From contig DHLT01000138.1 of the NCBI GenBank assembly GCA_002405405.1, forward strand, positions 4,474 to 13,398: a stretch of 8,925 nt of DNA. Direction: 5' to 3'. The stretch is from Ignavibacteria bacterium UBA4661. GTDB taxonomy: Bacteria > Bacteroidota > Ignavibacteria > Kapaibacteriales > UBA4661. How positions within the stretch are numbered: position 1 is the stretch's first letter; the number at the start of each line of letters is the position of its first letter. Positions 1-6,344 of the stretch are shown one piece after another. Below the pieces are notes generated by a model, which worked only from the letters and a program-made list of their open reading frames with translations, ran no database searches and was not told the origin of the DNA. Position numbers and translations under genes: made by a program.

Positions 1-254
1 TTTATGAAACACCTGCAGAAATTCGCATGTTTAAGATTATTGGGGGTGATGCTGTTGGTATGTCCACTGTGCACGAAGCGGAGTTTGCTTGTTGGTGTGG
101 TATGCAAGTCTTAAGTTGTTCACTCATCAGCAATTTATTGAAAGAAACATCGACCGAACTTTTGTCCCATCATGATGTCGTTGTTGCCGCTAATATCGGT
201 GCCGGTCGTACAGCAAAATTCATTGAAGCTGCAATCGCCTCGATTATGGAATAA
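1..254 (+). CDS. punA: Purine nucleoside phosphorylase, C-terminal part (5' end outside the window)
   Basis: The reading frame is open from the left edge (first full codon at position 3) to TAA at 252-254, giving about 83 residues that begin YETPAEIRM. This is the C-terminal third of a trimeric, low-molecular-mass purine nucleoside phosphorylase. That enzyme cleaves purine (deoxy)nucleosides with phosphate to the free base and (deoxy)ribose 1-phosphate in cytoplasmic purine salvage. Visible family landmarks are the aromatic-Glu-Thr of YETPAEIR (Phe200-Glu201 in human PNP), the GGDAVGMST segment with the base-contacting Met, the Asn in SLISN (human Asn243) and the His in LSHHDV (human His257). 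The purine-binding residues therefore look intact. The ATG at 27 is an internal Met, not the start. A hairpin lies just after the stop. Family assignment is secure; the gene symbol is the usual one for this class but is not proved by the sequence. Confidence 0.9.
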   Translation, partial: YETPAEIRMFKIIGGDAVGMSTVHEAEFACWCGMQVLSCSLISNLLKETSTELLSHHDVVVAANIGAGRTAKFIEAAIASIME

Positions 255-260
255 TGAATA

Positions 261-285
261 TCATCAGTGACCATCACCTTGATGA
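261..285 (+). other. Hairpin just downstream of the PNP stop codon
   Basis: TCATCA (261-266) pairs with TGATGA (280-285), and immediately inside GTGA (267-270) pairs with TCAC (274-277). This leaves a CCA loop and a two-base CT bulge, ten base pairs in all. It starts six bases after the PNP stop. No run of T follows, so it is not a classical intrinsic terminator. It could be a 3'-end stabilising structure or part of a factor-dependent end. The pairing is seen; any role is inferred. Confidence 0.4.
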
Positions 286-294
286 CAATATATG

Positions 295-321
295 TTGCTT
301 TAGGTAGAGTTGATACTTTTG
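295..321 (+). promoter_or_regulatory. Possible Bacteroidota-type promoter for ribD
   Basis: TACTTTTG (314-321) matches the Bacteroidota -7 consensus TAnnTTTG exactly. A TTG (295-297) lies upstream with a 16-base spacer, slightly shorter than the usual 17-21 or so for the -33 element. Transcription would begin near 326-330 and leave a leader of about 50 bases before the ribD ATG. No FMN-riboswitch-like structure can be recognised in this short leader. The claim depends on the lineage being Bacteroidota-like, which is itself inferred. Confidence 0.4.
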
Positions 322-378
322 CACAGTTTACGATGAACTATACTTCTTCACCGATTATTCACTTTTTCATTTTGCATT

Positions 379-1494
379 ATGCTGACAGACATTCAAGGAA
401 TGGAGCGTGCATTAGAACTTGCACGGAAAGGTCAAGGATTTGTCAGCCCTAACCCCATGGTGGGCTGTGTTATTGTTGCAGACGGACGTATTATTGGCGA
501 GGGGTTTCATAAAAAGTTTGGTGGTAATCATGCAGAGGTAGAAGCCCTAAATGCTGTTGTGGAGGCGGACAAGGTGTTGTTGCGGAATGCAACGGTTTAT
601 GTAAATCTCGAGACATGCTCGCTATATGGAAAAACACCTGCCTGTGCCAATACACTTATAGACGCAGGTGTGAAAAAAGTTGTTGTTGGTATGATCGACC
701 CAAACCCCAAAGTATCCGGTAATGGAGTTGCTTTGCTTCGGGAGGCAGGTATCCAAGTAGTCGTCGGTGTCATGGAAGAGGAATGTCAATGGCTGAATCG
801 TGCCTTTGTAAAGTTCATTACTACTGGTATGCCGTATGTCATCCTTAAGTCAGGGCAAACTATTGACGGATGTATTGCAACAATGCATGGTCAATCAAAA
901 TGGATTACTTCGGAGGAAAGTATGCATCGTGCTCATGAACTTCGGGCTTTCTGTGATGCAATACTGGTAGGCCAAACGACAGTGTTCAAAGATGATCCAC
1001 AGCTCACAGTTCGCTATGTGACAGGTCGTAATCCGCGCCGTGTTGTATTAGATTCCGAATTGAGTGTGCCTCTTAAAGCAAGAATATTTATGGCCTCAGA
1101 CCGTACTAATACAACAGTGTTTTGCCAGCGAGATGCATCAACAAAAAAGAAATATGAGGCACTAAAGGTTGCCGGCATACAGGTCATTGAAGTTTCAAAA
1201 ACTGCTGATCATAAGCTCAATCTTCATCAAGTCCTTGAAGAGCTTGCGGGTAGAAATACTACCTCGATTCTTATTGAAGGTGGTGCACGTGTCCATTCGT
1301 CATTTCTTCAAGAGGGTTTGGTTGATGAAATCCAGCTTTTCATTGCACCCCTAGTTATTGGTAATGGTCTTCATTCTTTCGTGGGGCTGAATACTCCATC
1401 ATTACAGCGTGCTAAGCGATTTAAGTACCATTCCATCGAACAAGCAGAACACGATATGCACATTATTATGGTGCCTACTGATGAAGAGGAATAA
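379..1494 (+). CDS. ribD: Bifunctional riboflavin deaminase/reductase RibD
   Basis: This 371-residue protein has the usual RibD length and two-domain plan. It catalyses two consecutive steps of riboflavin synthesis in the cytoplasm: Zn-dependent deamination of diaminohydroxyphosphoribosylaminopyrimidine, then NADPH-dependent reduction of the ribosyl side chain. The deaminase domain (about 1-145) has SPNPMVGCV at 23-31, zinc ligand and catalytic Glu in HAEVEAL (His51, Glu53), and the two other zinc ligands Cys80 and Cys89. The reductase domain (about 150-371) shows LKSGQTIDGCIAT (156-168), SKWIT (173-177), DAILVG...DDPQLTVR (193-212) and ILIEGGARVHSSFL (297-310). Oddly, the usual EPCSHYG(K/R)TPPC reads ETCSLYGKTPAC at 78-89; the metal ligands stay but the Pro and His around them are changed. 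ATG 379 is preferred because the protein then starts at the usual distance from SPNPMVGC; there is no Shine-Dalgarno. Other riboflavin genes are not adjacent. Confidence 0.95.
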   Translation: MLTDIQGMERALELARKGQGFVSPNPMVGCVIVADGRIIGEGFHKKFGGNHAEVEALNAVVEADKVLLRNATVYVNLETCSLYGKTPACANTLIDAGVKKVVVGMIDPNPKVSGNGVALLREAGIQVVVGVMEEECQWLNRAFVKFITTGMPYVILKSGQTIDGCIATMHGQSKWITSEESMHRAHELRAFCDAILVGQTTVFKDDPQLTVRYVTGRNPRRVVLDSELSVPLKARIFMASDRTNTTVFCQRDASTKKKYEALKVAGIQVIEVSKTADHKLNLHQVLEELAGRNTTSILIEGGARVHSSFLQEGLVDEIQLFIAPLVIGNGLHSFVGLNTPSLQRAKRFKYHSIEQAEHDMHIIMVPTDEEE

Positions 1495-1502
1495 TCTGGT
1501 TC

Positions 1503-1568
1503 ATGAATATTGAATGGGGGAGAGAAATGAATTCTAACAATGATAATGTGGGAAATTCTCTTGATTGA
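1503..1568 (+). CDS. Possible small ORF (21 codons, or 13 from an internal ATG)
   Basis: An ATG at 1503 opens a 21-residue frame ending with TGA at 1566-1568. A second in-frame ATG at 1527 would give a 13-residue peptide, MNSNNDNVGNSLD. That second ATG is preceded by GGGGGAGAG (1516-1524), a purine-rich Shine-Dalgarno-like stretch at plausible spacing, which is notable because most genes here have none. The peptide is polar and Asn-rich and resembles no family I know. It could be a leader peptide for the amidotransferase gene or chance sequence in a 136-base gap. Weakly supported. Confidence 0.15.
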   Translation: MNIEWGREMNSNNDNVGNSLD

Positions 1569-1630
1569 ATACTACTTGGTTTTAGTATCTTGAGGCTTGT
1601 GTTGTTTCAGAGTCGAATTGTGTTATTCCT

Positions 1631-2536
1631 ATGTGTAGATATATCTCTTATATCTGTCCGCAAGTGTTAGCCGAAGCTCTTTTATATACCCCCAGATTTT
1701 CTTTGATCTTGGCTCAGAGTATGCAGGCTGAGGAAATGTCTGTTATGGTCAACGGTGACGGTTTTGGTGTGGGATGGTATCAACCCGAACTTGATCCGAA
1801 TCCGTGTGTTTTTCGGAGTATTAAGCCCGCGTGGAGTGATTCCAACCTTCGTAACATCGCGAAAAAAATATATTCTCCACTCATTTTTGGGCATGTGCGT
1901 GCCGCTTCGCCCGGTATGCCGGTCGAGGAAGTCAATTCGCATCCATTTCATTGTGGACGATTAATGTTCATGCATAATGGCATGGTGGGTGATTTTCCAA
2001 AAATTCGGCGTAAACTTTTACACAGTTTAAAAGATACCGCGTATGACGCTATTGATGGTTCGACTGACTCCGAGCACTTGTTTGGTTTGTTCCTGAATCA
2101 TATTCAAGATCCTTTTGGTGATGTCAGTTCGGAAGAAATGCTCTATGCAATGAACAAAATGCTTGAGGATTTTAGCGAACTTTTTGTTACGTGCGGAGTC
2201 AAGAAGCATTCATATCTTAATCTTGCTGTTACGAATGGTAAAAGTATTGTCGCAATGCGCTACACAACTAATCCTCATGTGCAACCGGCATCGTTGTATT
2301 ACATGTATGGAAAGCGATATTTTTGTGAGGGAGATAATTGCCAAATGGAACCTTCTTTGGGCAATCCTCATTCTATCGTTATCGCATCAGAGCCGTTTAC
2401 GCTGCGACGCTCTGACTGGATGAAAGTGGAACGTAATGCAATGATGATTGTTGATGAAGATATGAAGATCCGTTTTCAAAGTGTTGTTCTTCCAGTTGAG
2501 AAAGTATCACTGGAGGAGAACTATGGCATGTTGTAA
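1631..2536 (+). CDS. Class II glutamine amidotransferase, YafJ/EgtC/DUG3-like
   Basis: This 301-residue protein is a stand-alone N-terminal-nucleophile glutamine amidotransferase domain, which releases ammonia or transfers an amide using an N-terminal Cys. Met1-Cys2-Arg3 gives Cys2 as the nucleophile once Met is removed. Other signature parts are NGDGFGVGWY (41-50), FRSIKPAWSDSNLR (61-74), GHVRAAS (87-93, with the glutamine-carboxylate Arg), NSHPF (102-106), MHNGMVGDF (114-122, oxyanion Asn-Gly) and DSEHLF (146-151). The C-terminal VIASEPFTLRRSDW segment is also typical. No synthase domain is fused. Known relatives include bacterial YafJ (function unclear), EgtC (ergothioneine pathway) and fungal DUG3 (glutathione breakdown). 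None of the other egt or dug genes is here, so the substrate cannot be assigned. ATG 1631 is fixed by the need for Cys at position 2; no Shine-Dalgarno precedes it. It sits between ribD (136-base gap) and nuoL (114-base gap). Confidence 0.88.
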   Translation: MCRYISYICPQVLAEALLYTPRFSLILAQSMQAEEMSVMVNGDGFGVGWYQPELDPNPCVFRSIKPAWSDSNLRNIAKKIYSPLIFGHVRAASPGMPVEEVNSHPFHCGRLMFMHNGMVGDFPKIRRKLLHSLKDTAYDAIDGSTDSEHLFGLFLNHIQDPFGDVSSEEMLYAMNKMLEDFSELFVTCGVKKHSYLNLAVTNGKSIVAMRYTTNPHVQPASLYYMYGKRYFCEGDNCQMEPSLGNPHSIVIASEPFTLRRSDWMKVERNAMMIVDEDMKIRFQSVVLPVEKVSLEENYGML

Positions 2537-2596
2537 TGTTCAATAATTTCTTGGCATCATTCTCGTGTGAATTCTACATAAGTTGATGGCATTATG

Positions 2597-2630
2597 TTGT
2601 GTTACTGTTAATAGCAGTCGAATACTTTTC
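2597..2630 (+). promoter_or_regulatory. Weak candidate promoter ahead of nuoL
   Basis: TACTTTTC (2623-2630) differs from the Bacteroidota -7 consensus TAnnTTTG only in the last base. A TTG (2597-2599) lies 23 bases upstream, somewhat too far for the usual -33 spacing. If used, the leader to the nuoL ATG would be only about 15 bases. This is the best candidate in the 114-base gap before the nuo genes, but such matches are easily found by chance. Confidence 0.22.
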
Positions 2631-2650
2631 TGATTTTCACTTTATTGCTT

Positions 2651-4579
2651 ATGCTGTTACTTATTCCTTTTTTGCCATTGCTTGGCTTTGCCATATTAAG
2701 TTTCTTTGGCAAACGCCTGCAAAGCGAAATAGTAATCGGTTCCATCGCCACAGCGATGGTTGCTATACCGTTTGTTATCGCGGGAACGGTGCTATTATCA
2801 CAAGGTTATCCGCAAACTGTTACAGCATTTCACTGGTTTAAAGCCGGTAGTTTAACGGTTGACCTTGCATACTCCTTTGACCAGTTGTCTATTCTTTTTA
2901 CACTCATCATTACCGGAATCGGCACACTGATTCATGTCTATTCGATTGGTTATATGCATGGTGATCGGAGTTTCTTTCGATTTTTTGCATATCTCAACCT
3001 TTTCATCTTCATGATGCTAAACTTGGTGCTGGCGGATAATTTTGTCGTAACATTTTTGGGTTGGGAAGGAGTTGGTCTGGCGTCGTACCTTCTAATAGGT
3101 TTTTGGTATGAACGTCGCTTTGATGGTGTGGACATTGTGTGGACGGGTGATGCAGCAAAAAAAGCTTTTGTCATGAATCGTATTGGCGATGTTGGTATGC
3201 TCGTGGCAATGTTTTTGGTTTTTCTACATTTCGGTTCCTTACGATATTCAGATGTTAATGCGGCAGTTGTCGCCGTACCAATCGATGGAACGATCATGAC
3301 AATTATTGCCTTATGTCTCTTCTTGGGTGCAACTGGTAAGTCGGCACAGCTCCCACTTTATACATGGTTGCCCGATGCCATGGCGGGTCCGACACCTGTA
3401 TCGGCACTCATCCATGCTGCAACTATGGTAACATCGGGTATATTTTTGTTAGCACGTTGTGCACCAATTTTTGCGCTATCACCCACAGCTATGAATATTG
3501 TTGCCTATATCGGTGTGGCAACTGCTCTTTTTGCTGCAACAATGGGTTTGGTGCAGAACGATATAAAAAAAGTCTTGGCGTACTCTACTGTAAGTCAATT
3601 GGGTTTCATGTTTGCTGCTCTCGGTGTTGGTGCAACAACTGCCGCAATTTTTCATGTTACGACCCATGCTTTTTTTAAGGCATGCTTATTCTTGGGAGCC
3701 GGTTCTGTTATTCATGGTATGCACGAAGAGCAGGATATCCAAAAAATGGGCGGGTTACGCAAGTATATGCCTGTAACGTATTCAACATTCTTAATTTCAT
3801 CAATTGCAATCGCGGGAATTTTTCCTTTTAGCGGTTTTTTCTCGAAAGATGAAATTTTGTGGAATGTTTATGATAAGGGTTCGCCAATTCTTTGGGGTGG
3901 ATTAGTTCTAGCTGCATTTTGTACAGCGTTCTACATGTTTCGTTTGCTGAATCTTACCTTCGGTGGTAAAGAGCGGTTCGATGTGTATCACACGAAGCCC
4001 CATGAGTCACCTGTAACAATGACCTTTCCTTTAGTCGTACTGTCATTCCTCGCAATGGTTGGGGGCTTACTCGGTATCCCACATGCTTTGGGACACATTA
4101 TTCATATTCCGAATGTTCTTGAAGAATTTTTACTTCCTGTGTTGTCGCCGGCAAATCAAATTCTACATCGAGTACAACCGACAGAAATACACTCGATAGA
4201 GTATATTCTGATGCTAGTTTCATTGGGAATAGGACTATTGGGTATTGCAATTGCGTCATCATGGTATCGTATTGAGTCTGATTCACCGAAAATATTATCA
4301 GAGAAATTTTCGGGTGTTTATCGATTACTTTGGAACAAATACTTTGTTGATGAACTGTATGGTGGTCTGATTGTACGCCCTCTACAAAAATTATCTTCGA
4401 CAATTTTTTATCATTCTGTTGATACAATTGGTATTGATGGTTTGGTTAATAGCACTGGTACATTAACTGAGATTCTGAGCAGCTTCTTCCGGCGTTTACA
4501 AACCGGGATTGTGCAGCGATACGCCTTGTTTATGATGGTTGGTATTGCCCTTACGTTATTGTGGCTTTTGTTCGCATAA
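2651..4579 (+). CDS. nuoL: NADH-quinone oxidoreductase subunit L (NuoL)
   Basis: This is the largest antiporter-like subunit of respiratory complex I, in the cytoplasmic membrane at the distal end of the proton-pumping arm. At 642 residues it is slightly longer than E. coli NuoL (613). Residues that line the proton path align almost number for number with E. coli: Glu139 in GWEGVG (E. coli 144), Lys230 in GATGKSAQLP (229), His255 in ALIHAATMVTSG (254), His335/His339/Lys343 in the FHVTTHAFFKA stretch (334/338/342) and Lys399 in FFSKDEI (399). Most of the chain is hydrophobic helices. The C-terminal part has the NKYFVDELYGGL motif (562-572) and a final membrane helix (about 624-642), as expected for the long lateral helix that braces the arm. 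ATG 2651 is chosen; a TTG two codons upstream (2645) is in frame but less likely. No Shine-Dalgarno is present. It is followed by nuoM after 88 bases. Confidence 0.97.
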   Translation: MLLLIPFLPLLGFAILSFFGKRLQSEIVIGSIATAMVAIPFVIAGTVLLSQGYPQTVTAFHWFKAGSLTVDLAYSFDQLSILFTLIITGIGTLIHVYSIGYMHGDRSFFRFFAYLNLFIFMMLNLVLADNFVVTFLGWEGVGLASYLLIGFWYERRFDGVDIVWTGDAAKKAFVMNRIGDVGMLVAMFLVFLHFGSLRYSDVNAAVVAVPIDGTIMTIIALCLFLGATGKSAQLPLYTWLPDAMAGPTPVSALIHAATMVTSGIFLLARCAPIFALSPTAMNIVAYIGVATALFAATMGLVQNDIKKVLAYSTVSQLGFMFAALGVGATTAAIFHVTTHAFFKACLFLGAGSVIHGMHEEQDIQKMGGLRKYMPVTYSTFLISSIAIAGIFPFSGFFSKDEILWNVYDKGSPILWGGLVLAAFCTAFYMFRLLNLTFGGKERFDVYHTKPHESPVTMTFPLVVLSFLAMVGGLLGIPHALGHIIHIPNVLEEFLLPVLSPANQILHRVQPTEIHSIEYILMLVSLGIGLLGIAIASSWYRIESDSPKILSEKFSGVYRLLWNKYFVDELYGGLIVRPLQKLSSTIFYHSVDTIGIDGLVNSTGTLTEILSSFFRRLQTGIVQRYALFMMVGIALTLLWLLFA

Positions 4580-4667
4580 TCTGCGGAATAATCGTTGAAG
4601 GTAGTTAGTTCTACGTATGTCTTACTCTTCATTCGTGTAGTATTTTTTTCATATTCAACCGACCTCA

Positions 4668-6269
4668 ATGCACTTGATTTTACTACTGACACTCCTGACA
4701 CCATTGTTGTGTGCTACTATCCTTGGATTCATTGATCGCAAAGAAGCTTCTGTTTTGAAGTATACTGCATTGATAGGATCATGTTTTAGTTTGGTGTTGG
4801 CATTCATTGCATATGCCTCCTTTGACTCAAGTAGTCATGTGATTCAATTTGCTTTGAATCTGGCATGGATGAAGCAGTATGATATTGGCTTTCGTATAGG
4901 TGCAGACGGATTAGGCATTGTGATGTTGATGATTTCTGCCGGTATGATGCCTATTATTTTGCTATCCGCATTCCGCACTATCCTTAACCGCGAAAAGGAA
5001 TTTTACATTCTTATGATGGTATTGCAGTTTGGTATGTTCGGAATCGTTTTGTCGCTTGATCTCGTGTTATTTTATGTGTTCTTTGAGTTAATCTTGATAC
5101 CTCTATATTTCTTAATTGGAATGTGGGGAGGCGTGGGGCGCATTCGTGCAGCGACGAAATTTTTTATTTATACGATGGTTGGCTCGCTGGCTATGTTGAT
5201 TGGTATTATATGGCTTGGAATGATTGCAAAAGAAACATTGGGCACATTCTCCGCCGACCTATTGAAGCTCCGTGTTATTGCTCCTTCGCTTAGTATTCAG
5301 TTACAGTCGTGGCTTTTTGTCGCATTCGGGTTAGCATTTGCCATTAAAGTACCCTTAGTTCCATTCCATACATGGTTACCGGAAACATATACTGAAGCAC
5401 CACTGCCGGTTACACTGACACTTGCCGGTATGGTTTTCAAACTTGGGCTGTTCGGTTTTATTCGTTATGGCATTGATCTTTTCCCAAGTGCCTCTGCATA
5501 TTTTGCTCCACTGGTCGCAACACTTGCCGTGATCGGCATCATTTACGGCGCATTATTGGCATTAGCGCAAACTGATATGAAGAAATTAGTTGCGTATTCC
5601 GTGATTAGTCACAAAGGTTTTATTGTGTTGGGATTATTCTCTTTGACTGCAGAAGGTTTACAAGGGGGTATGGTTCAAATTGTGAATAATGGGATTGCTA
5701 CCGTTGCGTTATTCTTGTGCGTTGGAATACTATATGATCGGCGCAAAACATATGAGATTGCAGAGTTTGGTGGCGCGGCTACTTTGATGCCAATACTAGC
5801 TGTGATCATGGGTATTGCTTCTTTTGCTTCTGCTGCACTACCCGGACTAAATGGATTTGTTGGGGAGTTTTTATCTCTAACGGGAGCATTTCGTTCAGGA
5901 TTTTTGAATTCATGGAGTTATGCTATTCTTGGTGCAACTGGGGCGGTCCTATCAGCCGCTTATTCGTTGAAATTGTATAATGGTGTCATGTTCGGTGCAC
6001 GGGAAAATTCCCGAAATGATATGTTGTCAGATCTACGACCCTTTGAGTTGGTACAGCTTATTCCTCTGATGATATTAATTCTTTTGTTAGGTTTCTTCCC
6101 GCATTATGTTATGAGCAAGACGGATGCCTTCTCGCGTGCGCTTGCCGGTTCTCTTGAGATCCGTGCAATTGGTACATCGCAGTACACGAATGATGTTCGG
6201 CAGCGTGAGGCGGATTTACGATCGTCGCAAGCGGGGGTGCCGAAACAAGAGTCTGCGCCGATCCACTAG
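4668..6269 (+). CDS. nuoM: NADH-quinone oxidoreductase subunit M (NuoM), with divergent conserved residues
   Basis: This 533-residue polytopic membrane protein is the middle antiporter-like proton-pumping subunit of complex I. Family landmarks are FFELILIPLYFLIG (138-151), AIKVPLVPFHTWLP (225-238), YSVISHKGF (310-318) and GFVGEFLSL (396-404). Compared with E. coli NuoM as I recall it, Glu140 (144), Lys227 (234), His234 (241), Trp236 (243), Lys258 (265), His315 (322) and Glu400 (407) are kept. Not kept: E. coli His348, where this protein has Asn341 in IVNNGIATVALFL, and the usual WLPDAHxEAP, which reads WLPETYTEAP (236-245). YDRMHTREI-like sequence reads YDRRKTYEI (356-364). The last 50 or so residues (from about 484) are hydrophilic and go beyond the last membrane helix. 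E. coli NuoM has about 509 residues. ATG 4668 has no Shine-Dalgarno but puts the first helix at the extreme N-terminus as usual. nuoN follows after 75 bases. Assignment is firm; whether the changes are lineage-wide is unknown. Confidence 0.95.
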   Translation: MHLILLLTLLTPLLCATILGFIDRKEASVLKYTALIGSCFSLVLAFIAYASFDSSSHVIQFALNLAWMKQYDIGFRIGADGLGIVMLMISAGMMPIILLSAFRTILNREKEFYILMMVLQFGMFGIVLSLDLVLFYVFFELILIPLYFLIGMWGGVGRIRAATKFFIYTMVGSLAMLIGIIWLGMIAKETLGTFSADLLKLRVIAPSLSIQLQSWLFVAFGLAFAIKVPLVPFHTWLPETYTEAPLPVTLTLAGMVFKLGLFGFIRYGIDLFPSASAYFAPLVATLAVIGIIYGALLALAQTDMKKLVAYSVISHKGFIVLGLFSLTAEGLQGGMVQIVNNGIATVALFLCVGILYDRRKTYEIAEFGGAATLMPILAVIMGIASFASAALPGLNGFVGEFLSLTGAFRSGFLNSWSYAILGATGAVLSAAYSLKLYNGVMFGARENSRNDMLSDLRPFELVQLIPLMILILLLGFFPHYVMSKTDAFSRALAGSLEIRAIGTSQYTNDVRQREADLRSSQAGVPKQESAPIH

Positions 6270-6277
6270 AGGGGCGC

Positions 6278-6294
6278 GTCTGCAATCAGCAGAC
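6278..6294 (+). other. Hairpin in the nuoM-nuoN gap
   Basis: GTCTGC (6278-6283), a five-base loop AATCA, and GCAGAC (6289-6294) form a perfect six-base-pair stem nine bases after the nuoM stop. It is followed by ACTAAACAATG and no T run, so it should not terminate transcription on its own. In this position it could be an mRNA processing or stabilising element that sets the ratio of NuoM to NuoN. The pairing is seen; the role is inferred. Confidence 0.35.
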
Positions 6295-6333
6295 ACTAAA
6301 CAATGATATTTTACTGCTAACGATAACCTTGAT

Positions 6334-6339
6334 GAGGAG
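6334..6339 (+). promoter_or_regulatory. Shine-Dalgarno site of nuoN
   Basis: GAGGAG lies five bases before the nuoN ATG at 6345 and is a strong match to the anti-Shine-Dalgarno sequence. It fixes the start. It stands out because ribD, the amidotransferase gene, nuoL and nuoM lack any comparable site. Confidence 0.8.
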
Positions 6340-6344
6340 TTTTC

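Noticed and set aside
267..452. A 61-codon plus-strand frame starting in the PNP-ribD gap and running into ribD
   Set aside because: It overlaps the well-supported ribD start in another frame, shows no family resemblance, and its first part coincides with the intergenic hairpin.
1586..1593. TATCTTGA as a -7 box for the amidotransferase gene
   Set aside because: Only four of six consensus positions match and there is no well-spaced TTG, so it is no better than chance.
3364..3678. A Cys-rich 104-codon plus-strand frame
   Set aside because: It is an out-of-frame reading of nuoL; the Cys content comes from shifted hydrophobic codons, not a real metal-binding protein. The same holds for the Cys-rich frame at 6983-7396 inside nuoN.
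4580..4667. Promoter or second transcription unit between nuoL and nuoM
   Set aside because: No convincing promoter boxes, hairpin with T run, or Shine-Dalgarno is visible in these 88 bases; cotranscription is the simpler reading.
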